From NCBI RefSeq assembly GCF_003855255.1, contig NZ_CP034072.1:4831208-4895207 (forward strand): DNA of 64,000 nucleotides. The letters run 5' to 3'. This DNA comes from Mycolicibacterium nivoides (GTDB taxonomy: Bacteria; Actinomycetota; Actinomycetes; Mycobacteriales; Mycobacteriaceae). This document shows, piece by piece, positions 1-8,292 of this stretch. The notes beneath the pieces are model-generated. The model searched no databases. It saw only the letters and a list, made by a program, of their open reading frames with translations, and was not told the DNA's origin. Position numbers and translations under genes: made by a program. The first letter of the stretch is position 1. Each line of letters opens with the position of its first letter.

Positions 1-1
1 C

Positions 2-724
2 GGCCACAACTACCTGGCCAGCTCGTTCCTGTCCCCGCTCATCAACCGGCGCACCGACGAGTTCGGCGGATCGCTGGAGAACCGGGCCAAGGTCGCCCGT
101 GGAGTCGTGCGCGCGGTGCGCGACGCCGTCGACAAGCACGGCGACCGGAAGATCGCCGTCATCGCCAAACTGAACATGAGCGACGGTGTCCGCGGCGGCA
201 TCCCGATCGACGAGTCGCTGCAGACGGCGAAGTGGCTCGAGGAGGACGGCGGCCTGGACGCCATCGAGCTCACCGCGGGCAGCTCGCTGGTCAACCCGAT
301 GTACCTGTTCCGCGGCGGCGCGCCGGTCAAGGAGTTCGCCGCGAACTTCAAACCCCCGATCAGCTGGGGCATCCGGATGAGCGGCAACAAGTTCTTCCGC
401 GAGTACCCGTATCACGAGGCGTATCTGATGCGCGACGCCGAGAAGTTCCGTGCCGAGCTGAGCATGCCGATCATCCTGCTGGGCGGCATCACCAACCGCG
501 AGACGATGGACCGGGCGATGGCGGCGGGCTTCGAGTTCATCGCGATGGGGCGCGCGCTGCTCGCCGAGCCGGATCTGCTCAACCGGATCCAGGCCGAAAA
601 AGACAACGACGGTCAAGGCCGTGTCTTGTCCAAGTGCACGCACTGCAACATGTGCATGCCGACGATCTACAGCCACACTCACTGCGTGGTGACGGGAGCC
701 CCGGACTCACTCGTGAGCGAATAG
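2..724 (+). CDS. NADH:flavin oxidoreductase (old yellow enzyme family), 5' end outside window
   Basis: The frame is open from the first bases of the window, so the start lies upstream; about 240 C-terminal residues are visible. The visible part is the second half of an FMN-binding TIM barrel: a SLENRAKVARG segment early on, the LGGITNRETMDRAM strand-helix, and an FIAMGRALLAEPDL phosphate-binding segment. It ends in a Cys cluster (CTHCNMC...HC) like that of 2,4-dienoyl-CoA reductase-type family members, where such cysteines bind an iron-sulfur cluster. The expected role is NAD(P)H-dependent reduction of an enone or enoyl substrate; the substrate cannot be told from the sequence. A membrane protein gene follows after 4 bp, suggesting co-transcription. 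Confidence 0.85.
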   Translation, partial: GHNYLASSFLSPLINRRTDEFGGSLENRAKVARGVVRAVRDAVDKHGDRKIAVIAKLNMSDGVRGGIPIDESLQTAKWLEEDGGLDAIELTAGSSLVNPMYLFRGGAPVKEFAANFKPPISWGIRMSGNKFFREYPYHEAYLMRDAEKFRAELSMPIILLGGITNRETMDRAMAAGFEFIAMGRALLAEPDLLNRIQAEKDNDGQGRVLSKCTHCNMCMPTIYSHTHCVVTGAPDSLVSE

Positions 725-728
725 CTCC

Positions 729-1634
729 ATGGTCGGCAACCCCAGCGACACGATGGTCACCTACCGGTACGTGCGGGTAGGCCTGGTCGCGCTGGTGATG
801 TTTCTGTTGACCTCACTGGCGTTGACGTGGGCGCACAGTTGCCCGCAGGGATCGATCAGCGCGTTCTTCTACACCCGTACCCACGCGGTGTTCCTGGCCT
901 CGCTGTGCGCGATCGGCATCTGTCTGATCGCGTACAAGGGCAGCCGGGTGGGTGAGGATGCGCTGTTGAACTACTCCGGCTTCATGGCGTTCATCGTCGC
1001 CCTGGTGCCCACCGGCCCCGACGACCTGTGCCGGCCATGGCTTCCCAGCGTGACCGACCCGTTCGGCGGTGTCGCGAACAACGTCGCCGCATTGTTCGTG
1101 GCCGTCGTCGTCGGCACCGGGATGTACCTGGCGCTCGGCCGCTGGCGGCGTCCGCAAGAGCCACCTGTCGCGTCGATCCCGTCCTGCGACGAGGCCGCCA
1201 CCCTGTGGAAGACCATCGCCACCGTGCTGCTTCGGGTCGAAAAATGGCTTCCGGCAGCGCTGTTGGTCATCGCCATCGCCGGCGCCCCGCTGATGTTGTG
1301 GGACTGGTTCGCCCAGCACGCTCACGTGATCGCCGCGGTGGCGATGTTCCTGGCCATCACGCTGGTGGCGGTCTACCACGCGTGCTACGCCCGGGCTGCC
1401 GTGCGCCAGCACCTGGCCCGGTTCTACGCGACCATCGCCGCGCTCATGCTGACCACCGTGGTGGCCGGCGTCGTGCTGCTGATTCTCGGATGGCACTTCG
1501 GCGTGATCACCGTCGAACTCATCCTCATCGTGCTGTTCGCGGTGTTCTGGGCCGTGCAGACCTGGGACGTCTGGGACGCCCAGGACCGCTACCCGGCGGA
1601 AGCCGTTCCCACGCTGGCCAACGCCACGCCGTAA
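729..1634 (+). CDS. Multi-pass membrane protein, unknown function
   Basis: This 301-residue protein has about eight hydrophobic segments spread over its length (first around residues 14-34) joined by short loops, and no soluble domain. No motif was recognised; the general look is that of small DUF998-like actinobacterial membrane proteins, but this is weak. The start is the ATG 4 bp after the preceding oxidoreductase; an in-frame ATG eight codons later is also possible. It is convergent with the propeller gene downstream, with about 120 bp between the stops in which no clear terminator was seen. Confidence 0.6.
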   Translation: MVGNPSDTMVTYRYVRVGLVALVMFLLTSLALTWAHSCPQGSISAFFYTRTHAVFLASLCAIGICLIAYKGSRVGEDALLNYSGFMAFIVALVPTGPDDLCRPWLPSVTDPFGGVANNVAALFVAVVVGTGMYLALGRWRRPQEPPVASIPSCDEAATLWKTIATVLLRVEKWLPAALLVIAIAGAPLMLWDWFAQHAHVIAAVAMFLAITLVAVYHACYARAAVRQHLARFYATIAALMLTTVVAGVVLLILGWHFGVITVELILIVLFAVFWAVQTWDVWDAQDRYPAEAVPTLANATP

Positions 1635-1753
1635 CCGGCCATACCGTGAGCTAACCCATCGGCGCCAATTCAGGCATCCGTTCCGTGACCAGAAGAAGCA
1701 GAAACCCAACCCGGCAACGGAACCGACGTCATCAACGTCCTCATCGACGACCG

Positions 1754-3532
1754 CTAGGCGGTGTACCCGTCGATCTGCAGCGTCTGCCCGTCGCGCCGCA
1801 ACACCAGCACCGCACCCGGGGCCGGTATCAGACCCTCTACCGATTCGGCAGGCACCGTCGCGGTCTGAGCGCAGGTCTTCGCGTCGAAACCGCGCAGCGA
1901 TCCCGCGGCACCCCGGGCGCCGCGGTCGGCAAGAAGCAGGGTGTCAGGGAACGTGACAAAGGCAGGTTGATCGACGCGTAGGCTCGGCACGTTGACCCGA
2001 ACGGGTTCGACACCGTCGGGAACCTGGCACCGCTGATGCCCGTCGGGTCCGAACAGGGTCAGCCGGGTGGTCCGATCCGTCAGGTACCACACCACGAAAT
2101 CCTCACTGGGACCGTACGATTCAGCGGGTCGCCCGTCGGCCGGTAACGGGGTCACAGTGCGGTGAACGATGTCGGCATACAGCGCACTGTCCGGCGCACC
2201 GGAACCAGCCACTGAAACGAAGACTCCGACACCGTTGGCCGGCCTGGCCCCGAGTTTGAGGTAGCGCTGTTCGATCGGCACCGCCGGGTCGATCTTTCGC
2301 TCCGTCAGCACTGTGTCCCAGCCGATTTGCCCGGTTTCGGGATCGAGCACACTCAACCAGACCTTGCCGTCCTGACATTGGACTGTCGACACCACTCCCG
2401 CGGTGGTCACGACGGGTTCGACAATGCCGCACCCGGGATGCGGGGCAGGCACGCTCCACAAAGCGCGGCCCGTCCGGCCGTCAAACCGGGTCCAGATGCG
2501 CTCGTCGTTCCACCCGACGATGAACGGCCCGGACGCCAAACGAAAACGCCCACGGGCCGCTTCCTGAAGGGCCGCGTCCGCACCCATCCACAACTGCTGC
2601 CCGGTGATGGCGTCCAGGCCGACCAGCCCGCCGTCGATGAACGCCAAGACCGTGGCGCCGTTGTCGAGCACCCGCATCCCGGTGACGCCCACATCGCCGG
2701 GCCCGGTCCGCGCGTAGTGCCAGCGCTCCTTGCCGTCGGGGCCGTAGGCCGTGATGCGGCCGTCCCGGTACACCGCGAAACCGGCACCAGCAGAACCGAT
2801 GTCGTATGTCGGGACGCCTTTGTCGACGAACGCGTCGGGCACCGACACCGTGAACGTCCGCTTCCCCAACGCGGTGGGCACCGCCGGCGCATCAGTAGCT
2901 GCCGCCGTCGCCGCATCGACGAAGCGCCCGTCATCACCGGCGCGCAACGCCCCCACGGTCACCACCGCGGCAACCACGACGGCGATCGCCGCACCCACAG
3001 CCAGCAACTTCACCGCACCGCGGTCCAGCCGAGGGAATGCCCGCGCCGCGAGGAACGTCGCCGCCGCCCCGGCAAGGCACAACCACCACGCCGCCATCCC
3101 GGCGGGCAGTGCCGCGGTGACCGGCGAATTGGTCATCGCCGTCCGGTAGAACGCCGGGATGCCCTGCGAGACGTAGGCGATGACCAGCACCGCCGCCACG
3201 CCCGCCGCGCCCGCCGGGGTGGCCGCCAGATCACGGCCGGTCTGCCCGCGCCAGACGCTGTAGGCCATGGCTGCGATCGCCACCACCGCGATCACCACGA
3301 CCACCAGCGCCATGCGGTTGGGCAGGGCCTCGCCCCAGCGGTGCAGGCCGATCACATACCAGGAGCCCTCCCCCGCGCTGCGCGGCGCGACCAGCCGCGC
3401 CCATGCACCCAGCGCCGCGGCCCACACCAACAACACCACCGCCGCACCGGCCAGCACCGTGCCGAGTAGACGCAGCACGCCGAGCACCCGGTCGGCCGTC
3501 TTCTGCGACCCTTCAGAACCCATGTGAGCCAT
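1754..3532 (-). CDS. Membrane-anchored PQQ-like beta-propeller protein
   Basis: The protein is about 592 residues. The first 200 contain five hydrophobic segments (near residues 15-40, 60-80, 90-115, 135-160 and 170-195), predicted membrane helices. The rest, presumably extracytoplasmic, carries repeats of the quinoprotein/BamB propeller type: DGKERW, LDAITGQQLW, FDGRTGRALW and LDPETGQIGW, each a turn followed by a structural Trp. Such propellers usually act as protein-binding platforms; enzyme activity cannot be inferred. The start is uncertain: ATG at 3532 is chosen, with an upstream GTG at 3550 and a downstream ATG at 3523 possible and no clear Shine-Dalgarno. It is divergent from the FHA-ABC transporter, sharing a promoter region of under 70 bp. 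Confidence 0.75.
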   Translation of the reverse strand: MAHMGSEGSQKTADRVLGVLRLLGTVLAGAAVVLLVWAAALGAWARLVAPRSAGEGSWYVIGLHRWGEALPNRMALVVVVIAVVAIAAMAYSVWRGQTGRDLAATPAGAAGVAAVLVIAYVSQGIPAFYRTAMTNSPVTAALPAGMAAWWLCLAGAAATFLAARAFPRLDRGAVKLLAVGAAIAVVVAAVVTVGALRAGDDGRFVDAATAAATDAPAVPTALGKRTFTVSVPDAFVDKGVPTYDIGSAGAGFAVYRDGRITAYGPDGKERWHYARTGPGDVGVTGMRVLDNGATVLAFIDGGLVGLDAITGQQLWMGADAALQEAARGRFRLASGPFIVGWNDERIWTRFDGRTGRALWSVPAPHPGCGIVEPVVTTAGVVSTVQCQDGKVWLSVLDPETGQIGWDTVLTERKIDPAVPIEQRYLKLGARPANGVGVFVSVAGSGAPDSALYADIVHRTVTPLPADGRPAESYGPSEDFVVWYLTDRTTRLTLFGPDGHQRCQVPDGVEPVRVNVPSLRVDQPAFVTFPDTLLLADRGARGAAGSLRGFDAKTCAQTATVPAESVEGLIPAPGAVLVLRRDGQTLQIDGYTA

Positions 3533-3599
3533 AGTCACACGCCGCGACACCCCCGCAACGGCCCAGCCCCGGTGAAAAGTACAGATAGAGTTGAGCGCG

Positions 3600-6248
3600 A
3601 TGAGCCCTGCGCTGACCGTTCGTTACGACGGATCGACCCGTACCTTTGCCCCGGGCAACGATGTCGTCATCGGCCGAGACCTCCGCGCCGACGTCCGCAT
3701 CGCCCACCCGCTGATCTCGCGTGCCCACCTGGTGCTGCGCTTCGACCAAGGTCGATGGATCGCGATCGACAACGGCAGCCTCAATGGCATGTACGCCAAC
3801 GGCCGCCGGGTGCCCTCGATCGACATCCACGACGGCCAGGTCGTCAACATCGGCAACCCGGACGGACCACAGGTGACCTTCGAGGTCGGACGTCACCAGG
3901 GCTCCGTCGGCCGGACACCGACCGCGGCGGTACCCATCGGGAACCGGCCCAGCGGTGCGTGGCCCACTCAGGCGGCGGCCCCCGGGCGTCCGCCGTACGG
4001 TCAGCCACCGGTGCCCCAGCGTCCCGGTTACTCGTCGGGCCCGCAGCCGCGCTACCCGACCCCGCCGACCGGGTATCCGAGCGGCCCTCAGGGCGGCTAC
4101 CCGAGCGGACCGCAATCGGGATATCCCAGCGGCCCCCAGGCGTACCAGTCGCAACCGGTCCGTACCCCGGCCCCGGCGAACCCGGCCCAGGCACCGACCA
4201 CGATGGGACCGGCCGCCACCTCGGACCGCGGCAGCAGTGAGGCCGGCGGCAACATCGCGACCAGCATGATGAAGATCCTGCGGCCCGGGCGCACGGCCCC
4301 GGCGCCGGCAGGTGCGGTGAAGATCGGCCGCGCGACCGACAACGACATCGTCATCCCCGACGTGCTGGCCTCACGTCATCACGCCACGTTGATCCCGCTG
4401 ACCGGCGGCACCGAGATCCGCGACGAGCGCAGCATCAACGGCACCTTCGTCAACGGCGCGCGGGTGGACAGCGCGATCCTGCACGACGGTGACGTGGTCA
4501 CCATCGGCAATGTCGACCTGGTGTTCAGCGGCGGCACCCTGGTCCGCCGCAGCGAGACCGAGGCCGATACCCGCACCGGCGGCCTCGAGGTGCGCGGCCT
4601 GACCTGGACCATCGAGGGCAACAAGACGCTGCTCGACAACATCTCCGTAGCCGCCCGGCCCGGCACGCTCACCGCGGTGATCGGCCCGTCGGGTGCCGGC
4701 AAGTCGACGTTCGCCAAACAGGTCGCCGGCTACACACATCCGACCAGCGGCACCATCACCTTCGAGGGCCACGACGTCCACGCCGAGTACGCCTCGCTGC
4801 GTTCCCGGATCGGCATGGTCCCGCAGGACGACGTGGTGCACGGTCAGCTCACCGTCCGGCAGGCGCTGATGTACGCCGCCGAACTGCGGCTGCCGCCCGA
4901 CACCACCAAGGAAGACCGCGAACAGGTCGTCATGCAGGTGCTCGAGGAACTCGAGATGACCAAGCACCTCGACACCCGCGTCGACAAGCTGTCCGGCGGG
5001 CAGCGCAAGCGCGCCTCGGTCGCCCTCGAACTGCTGACCGGACCGTCGCTGCTCATCCTCGACGAGCCCACCTCGGGCCTGGATCCGGCGCTCGACCGTC
5101 AGGTGATGACGATGCTGCGCCAGCTGGCCGACGCCGGCCGCGTGGTGCTCGTCGTCACGCACTCGCTGACCTACCTCGACGTGTGCGATCAGGTGCTGCT
5201 GCTGGCCCCCGGTGGTAAGACCGCCTTCTGCGGTCCGCCCGACCAGATCGGCCCCGAGCTCGGCACCACCAACTGGGCCGACATCTTCAGCACCGTCGCG
5301 GGCGATCCGGCCGAGGCCAACCGGCGCTACCTGGCCCGCACCGGCCCGGCACCCGTGGCCGAGCCGTCGTCGGCACAGCCCGGCGATCTGGGCGAGCCGG
5401 CCAAGACCAGCTTGTTCCGGCAGCTGTCCACGATCGCCCGCCGACAAGTCCGGCTGATCGTGTCCGACCGCGGCTACACCGCGTTCCTGCTGATGCTGCC
5501 GTTCATCATGGGCGTGCTGTCGCTGTCGGTGCCCGGTGATGTCGGGTTCGGTCTACCCGTGCCGGCCGTCCAGGGCGGCGAGGCGCCCAACGAGCCGGGC
5601 CAGATCCTGGTGATGCTCAACGTGGGTGCGATCTTCATGGGCACCGCGCTGACCATCCGGGCGCTGATCGGCGAGCAGGCGATCTTCCGTCGCGAGCAGG
5701 CGGTCGGCCTGTCGACGACGGCCTACCTGCTGGCGAAGATCGCGGTGTTCGCGGTGTTCGCGGTGGTCCAGTCGGCCATCGTCACGGTGATCACGATCGT
5801 CGGAAAGGGCTGGGGCCCGGGCGCTGTCGACAGCGGGGCCTTCATCGGCGGCCGCAACCTGGAGTTGTTCATCGACATCTCCATGACGTGTGTGGCCTCG
5901 GCGATGGTGGGCCTGGCCCTGTCGGCGCTGGCCCGCTCGGCCGAACAGATCATGCCGCTGCTGGTGGTGACCGTCATGAGCCAGCTGGTGTTCTCGGGCG
6001 GCATGATCCCGGTGACCGACCGCGTCGTGCTCGATCAGCTGTCCTGGATCACCCCGGCACGCTGGGGCTTCGCGGCCTCCGCATCGACCATCGACCTGAC
6101 CCGTCTGGTGCCGCCGCCGCTGCTGCCCGCAGATTCGCATTGGAAGCACACCCCGACGGTGTGGCTGATCAACATCGGCATCCTGGTGCTGCTCTGCATC
6201 ATCTACACCGGATTCGTTCGCTGGCGGATCCGCCTCAAGGCCGGCTGA
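3600..6248 (+). CDS. Twin-FHA-domain ABC transporter (Rv1747-like)
   Basis: The 882-residue protein has an N-terminal FHA domain (about 20-95, with GRD...S.H and NGMYANG), a Pro/Gly/Tyr-rich linker with tandem YPSGPQ-type repeats (about 145-185), a second FHA domain (about 240-320; GRATDNDIVIPD, SRHH, NGTFVNG), an ABC nucleotide-binding domain (Walker A GPSGAGKST near 362, signature LSGGQRKR, Walker B LLILDEPTSGLD) and a C-terminal ABC2-type membrane domain with about six helices. M. tuberculosis Rv1747 has this architecture (about 865 aa), exports cell-envelope material, and is phosphorylated by PknF on linker threonines that the FHA domains bind. Here no kinase gene adjoins it: the upstream neighbour is a divergent propeller gene. 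The ATG at 3600 is preferred over an in-frame TTG at 3591. Confidence 0.9.
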   Translation: MSPALTVRYDGSTRTFAPGNDVVIGRDLRADVRIAHPLISRAHLVLRFDQGRWIAIDNGSLNGMYANGRRVPSIDIHDGQVVNIGNPDGPQVTFEVGRHQGSVGRTPTAAVPIGNRPSGAWPTQAAAPGRPPYGQPPVPQRPGYSSGPQPRYPTPPTGYPSGPQGGYPSGPQSGYPSGPQAYQSQPVRTPAPANPAQAPTTMGPAATSDRGSSEAGGNIATSMMKILRPGRTAPAPAGAVKIGRATDNDIVIPDVLASRHHATLIPLTGGTEIRDERSINGTFVNGARVDSAILHDGDVVTIGNVDLVFSGGTLVRRSETEADTRTGGLEVRGLTWTIEGNKTLLDNISVAARPGTLTAVIGPSGAGKSTFAKQVAGYTHPTSGTITFEGHDVHAEYASLRSRIGMVPQDDVVHGQLTVRQALMYAAELRLPPDTTKEDREQVVMQVLEELEMTKHLDTRVDKLSGGQRKRASVALELLTGPSLLILDEPTSGLDPALDRQVMTMLRQLADAGRVVLVVTHSLTYLDVCDQVLLLAPGGKTAFCGPPDQIGPELGTTNWADIFSTVAGDPAEANRRYLARTGPAPVAEPSSAQPGDLGEPAKTSLFRQLSTIARRQVRLIVSDRGYTAFLLMLPFIMGVLSLSVPGDVGFGLPVPAVQGGEAPNEPGQILVMLNVGAIFMGTALTIRALIGEQAIFRREQAVGLSTTAYLLAKIAVFAVFAVVQSAIVTVITIVGKGWGPGAVDSGAFIGGRNLELFIDISMTCVASAMVGLALSALARSAEQIMPLLVVTVMSQLVFSGGMIPVTDRVVLDQLSWITPARWGFAASASTIDLTRLVPPPLLPADSHWKHTPTVWLINIGILVLLCIIYTGFVRWRIRLKAG

Positions 6249-6258
6249 GTCCTCCCGC

Positions 6259-6314
6259 GAGCAGACATAAAACTGCCCCTTTTCGCAGGAAAAGGGGCAG
6301 TTTTATGTCTGCTC
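6259..6314. repeat. 56-bp inverted repeat, copy 1, between convergent genes
   Basis: The left arm GAGCAGACATAAAACTGCCC continues into CTTTT and is matched by its exact reverse complement after the 6-base loop CGCAGG, giving a 25-bp perfect stem. It lies 10 bp after the ABC transporter stop and 11 bp before the mfpA stop, so it is placed to act as a bidirectional terminator. A near-identical copy in opposite orientation lies at 45614-45669, and similarity extends several bases beyond the arms (CTCCCGC on one side, GGCAGG on the other). Confidence 0.9.
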
Positions 6315-6325
6315 GGCAGGAGAAT

Positions 6326-6889
6326 TTATCCGCCGTGGACGTCGAGACCGTGCGCGGCCGAGTAGGCCAGCGCCTGGGCGATGTCGATCTTGGCGCCGCG
6401 CAGCTTCGCGGTGGTCCAGAAGGTGGGGTCGACGCGGGCGCCGCGCAGATCGGCCTCGTCGAGCTTGGCGTCCTGCACCCGTGCCCCGGTCAGGTCCGCC
6501 TGCCGTAGCACCGCCTTGCGCAGGTCCACCCCGACCAGGCTGGCCTCACGCATCCGGCAGTCCGACAGGTCGACGCCGCGCAGATCGCAGCCGCCGAGCA
6601 CAGCCAGGGTCAGGTCCGACTCCACGATCTTGATGGGCCGCAGCCGGCACTCGGTGAACACCGATCCCAGCAGGCTGCAGTTGGTGAACGCGCTGTGCCA
6701 CAGCGTGGCGCGGCGAAACGTGCAGTTGCGGAACGCCGAGCCGAAATGCTGCGACTCGGACATGTCCACACCGCTGAAGTCGCACTCGGTGAACACCACA
6801 CGCTCGGTGCGCAACCGGCTCAGGTCTTCCTCACGGAAATCGTGACCGGTGAATTCCCTGTCCGCCCAGGCGGTTTCGTCAGCTACCAC
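6326..6889 (-). CDS. mfpA: Pentapeptide repeat protein MfpA, DNA-mimic gyrase inhibitor
   Basis: The 187-residue protein is built almost entirely of pentapeptide repeats of the A(D/N)LXX type, such as CDFSG, CTFRR, CDLRG, ADLTG and ADLRG, which fold into a right-handed quadrilateral beta-helix. Mycobacterial MfpA (183-192 aa) mimics DNA, binds DNA gyrase and lowers fluoroquinolone susceptibility. The length and the position as last gene of the conservon, as in Rv3361c, support the name. The start is a GTG three bases after the GTPase stop codon, so translation is probably coupled. It is convergent with the ABC transporter across the 56-bp inverted repeat. Confidence 0.9.
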   Translation of the reverse strand: MVADETAWADREFTGHDFREEDLSRLRTERVVFTECDFSGVDMSESQHFGSAFRNCTFRRATLWHSAFTNCSLLGSVFTECRLRPIKIVESDLTLAVLGGCDLRGVDLSDCRMREASLVGVDLRKAVLRQADLTGARVQDAKLDEADLRGARVDPTFWTTAKLRGAKIDIAQALAYSAAHGLDVHGG

Positions 6890-6892
6890 GCC

Positions 6893-7504
6893 TCAGCCAG
6901 GCAACGCGGAAAGCGTGCTCAGCGAGTACTCGGTGACCGCGATCAGCGCGGCCTTGGCCGAGTTGCGATCGCGGGCATCCACGGCCACCACCGGGATGTG
7001 CTCCGGCAGCGCCAGGGCCTTGCGCACCGCCTGAGTGGGATGCTTTGGCGCATCGTCGAACTCGTTGACCGCGACGATGAAGGGCAGCTTGCGTGCCTCG
7101 AAGAAGTCGACCGCGGCGAAGCTGTCCTGCAGGCGGCGCACGTCGACCAGGATGATCGCACCGATGGCGCCACGGACCAGGTCGTCCCACATGAACCAGA
7201 ACCGGCGCTGCCCGGGTGTGCCGAACAGGTACAGCACCAGATCCTCGTCCAGCGTGATCCGGCCGAAGTCCATCGCTACTGTGGTGGTGCGCTTGTCCGG
7301 GGTACCGTCCAGGGCGTCGACGCCCTCAGACACGTTGGTGACCAACGCTTCTGTGCGCAGCGGCATGATTTCGGAGACCGCGCCGACGAATGTCGTCTTC
7401 CCTGCCCCGAACCCGCCAGAAATGACGATCTTCGTCGAGGCGGCCCCACGTCGGGGGGCGCCACCGCCGGAGGCCGAGCGGGGTTCAGAGTGCTCGTAGG
7501 CCAC
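6893..7504 (-). CDS. mfpB: Conservon small GTPase (Rv3362c/MfpB type)
   Basis: The 203-residue P-loop protein has a low-complexity N-terminus, Walker A GGFGAGKTT near residue 30, a DFGRI switch-like segment, a GTPGQ(R) motif and VAVNEFD in the NKxD position. It belongs to the small GTPases of actinobacterial conservons, which are regulated by roadblock partners; the mycobacterial homologue was named MfpB and reported to act with MfpA on gyrase. The GTG at 7504 is chosen because GGAAGGA lies six bases upstream; the longer frame from TTG at 7519 would overlap that ribosome-binding site. It overlaps the DUF742 gene end by 20 bp. Confidence 0.88.
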   Translation of the reverse strand: MAYEHSEPRSASGGGAPRRGAASTKIVISGGFGAGKTTFVGAVSEIMPLRTEALVTNVSEGVDALDGTPDKRTTTVAMDFGRITLDEDLVLYLFGTPGQRRFWFMWDDLVRGAIGAIILVDVRRLQDSFAAVDFFEARKLPFIVAVNEFDDAPKHPTQAVRKALALPEHIPVVAVDARDRNSAKAALIAVTEYSLSTLSALPG

Positions 7505-7850
7505 GCAGGGTCCTTCCAATCAATTCGCGGCGTTCGTCGAAGCTAGCCGAGTCATCAAGGGTGGCTTCCACCCGTAGATAACCCTGCGTCACCAAGTCCC
7601 CGATCAGCACGCGCGCCACGCCGAGCGGGAGAGATAAATGAGCGGCAATCTCGGCAACCGAAGGACTGCCGGTGCACAACTCTACGATCTGTGCGCGCAC
7701 ATCGTGCCCAGTCCAGCGCGGTTCACGTGTCGTGTCGGTTTTTTGTATCGGTGCTTCCAGCGGAAGGTGCACGCGCGAGTCGGTGCGGCCGGCCGTAAGC
7801 GTGTACGGCCGCACCAGACTCGGACGGTCAGTAGTTTCCGGTTCGTCCAC
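7485..7850 (-). CDS. DUF742 conservon protein (Rv3363c type)
   Basis: The 121-residue protein has the family's features: an N-terminal RPSLVRPYTLTAGRT segment and a C-terminal winged-helix-like part (SVAEIAAHLSLPLGVARVLIGDLVTQGYL). DUF742 proteins occur only in conservons, next to the roadblock protein and GTPase, and may bind DNA or the GTPase. The open frame extends further upstream, but the GTG at 7850 with GAGG 5-6 bases before it gives the family length (Rv3363c is about 122 aa) and avoids overlap with the roadblock gene. It is the third gene of the five-gene operon. Confidence 0.85.
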   Translation of the reverse strand: MDEPETTDRPSLVRPYTLTAGRTDSRVHLPLEAPIQKTDTTREPRWTGHDVRAQIVELCTGSPSVAEIAAHLSLPLGVARVLIGDLVTQGYLRVEATLDDSASFDERRELIGRTLRGLRAL

Positions 7851-7884
7851 AGGCACCTCGCGAAGGGCAGAAGGGGGTGGGGAC

Positions 7885-8292
7885 TCAGGACGGTTGCGGC
7901 GTACGGCGCGAAGACTGCACCACCGCGCCGACTCGCTCGACCAAGATGGCCATCTCGTAGCCGACCTGGCCGATGTCACACGACGGGGCGGTCAACGTGG
8001 CCAGGTTGGAACCGTCACCCACCCGCATCAACAGCAGGTAGCCGTTCTCCATCTCGACCACCGACTGCATCACGTGGCCGCCGTTGAACAGCTGGGAAGC
8101 GCCGGTGGCCAAGCTCGCCAGTCCGGAGGAGACGGCAGCCAACTGGTCGGCCCGCTCGATCGGCATGTGTTCGCTGGCAGCCATCAGCAGTCCGTCGGCC
8201 GAAACCAGCACCGCGTGGGACACCCCGGATACCTCGCGGGCGAACTTGGACACGAGCCAGTCCAGGGAGTCGCGCTGCGTCGGACGGGTCAT
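7885..8292 (-). CDS. Roadblock/LC7 domain protein (Rv3364c type)
   Basis: This 135-residue protein is a single roadblock/LC7 domain: [32 protein letters not shown] at the N-terminus and a conserved [20 protein letters not shown] strand pair. Conservon roadblock proteins act as GTPase-activating or adaptor partners for the neighbouring small GTPase and receive a signal from the membrane kinase. Its ATG overlaps the stop of the sensor kinase gene as ATGA, so translation is coupled. The M. tuberculosis homologue is about 130 aa. Confidence 0.9.
   Translation of the reverse strand: MTRPTQRDSLDWLVSKFAREVSGVSHAVLVSADGLLMAASEHMPIERADQLAAVSSGLASLATGASQLFNGGHVMQSVVEMENGYLLLMRVGDGSNLATLTAPSCDIGQVGYEMAILVERVGAVVQSSRRTPQPS

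Noticed and set aside
1635..1753. Search for a terminator between convergent genes
   Set aside because: No inverted repeat of useful length was found, so none is reported.
4371..5447. 358-codon minus-strand open frame within the ABC transporter
   Set aside because: It is antisense to the conserved FHA and ATPase domains and has no recognisable protein features.
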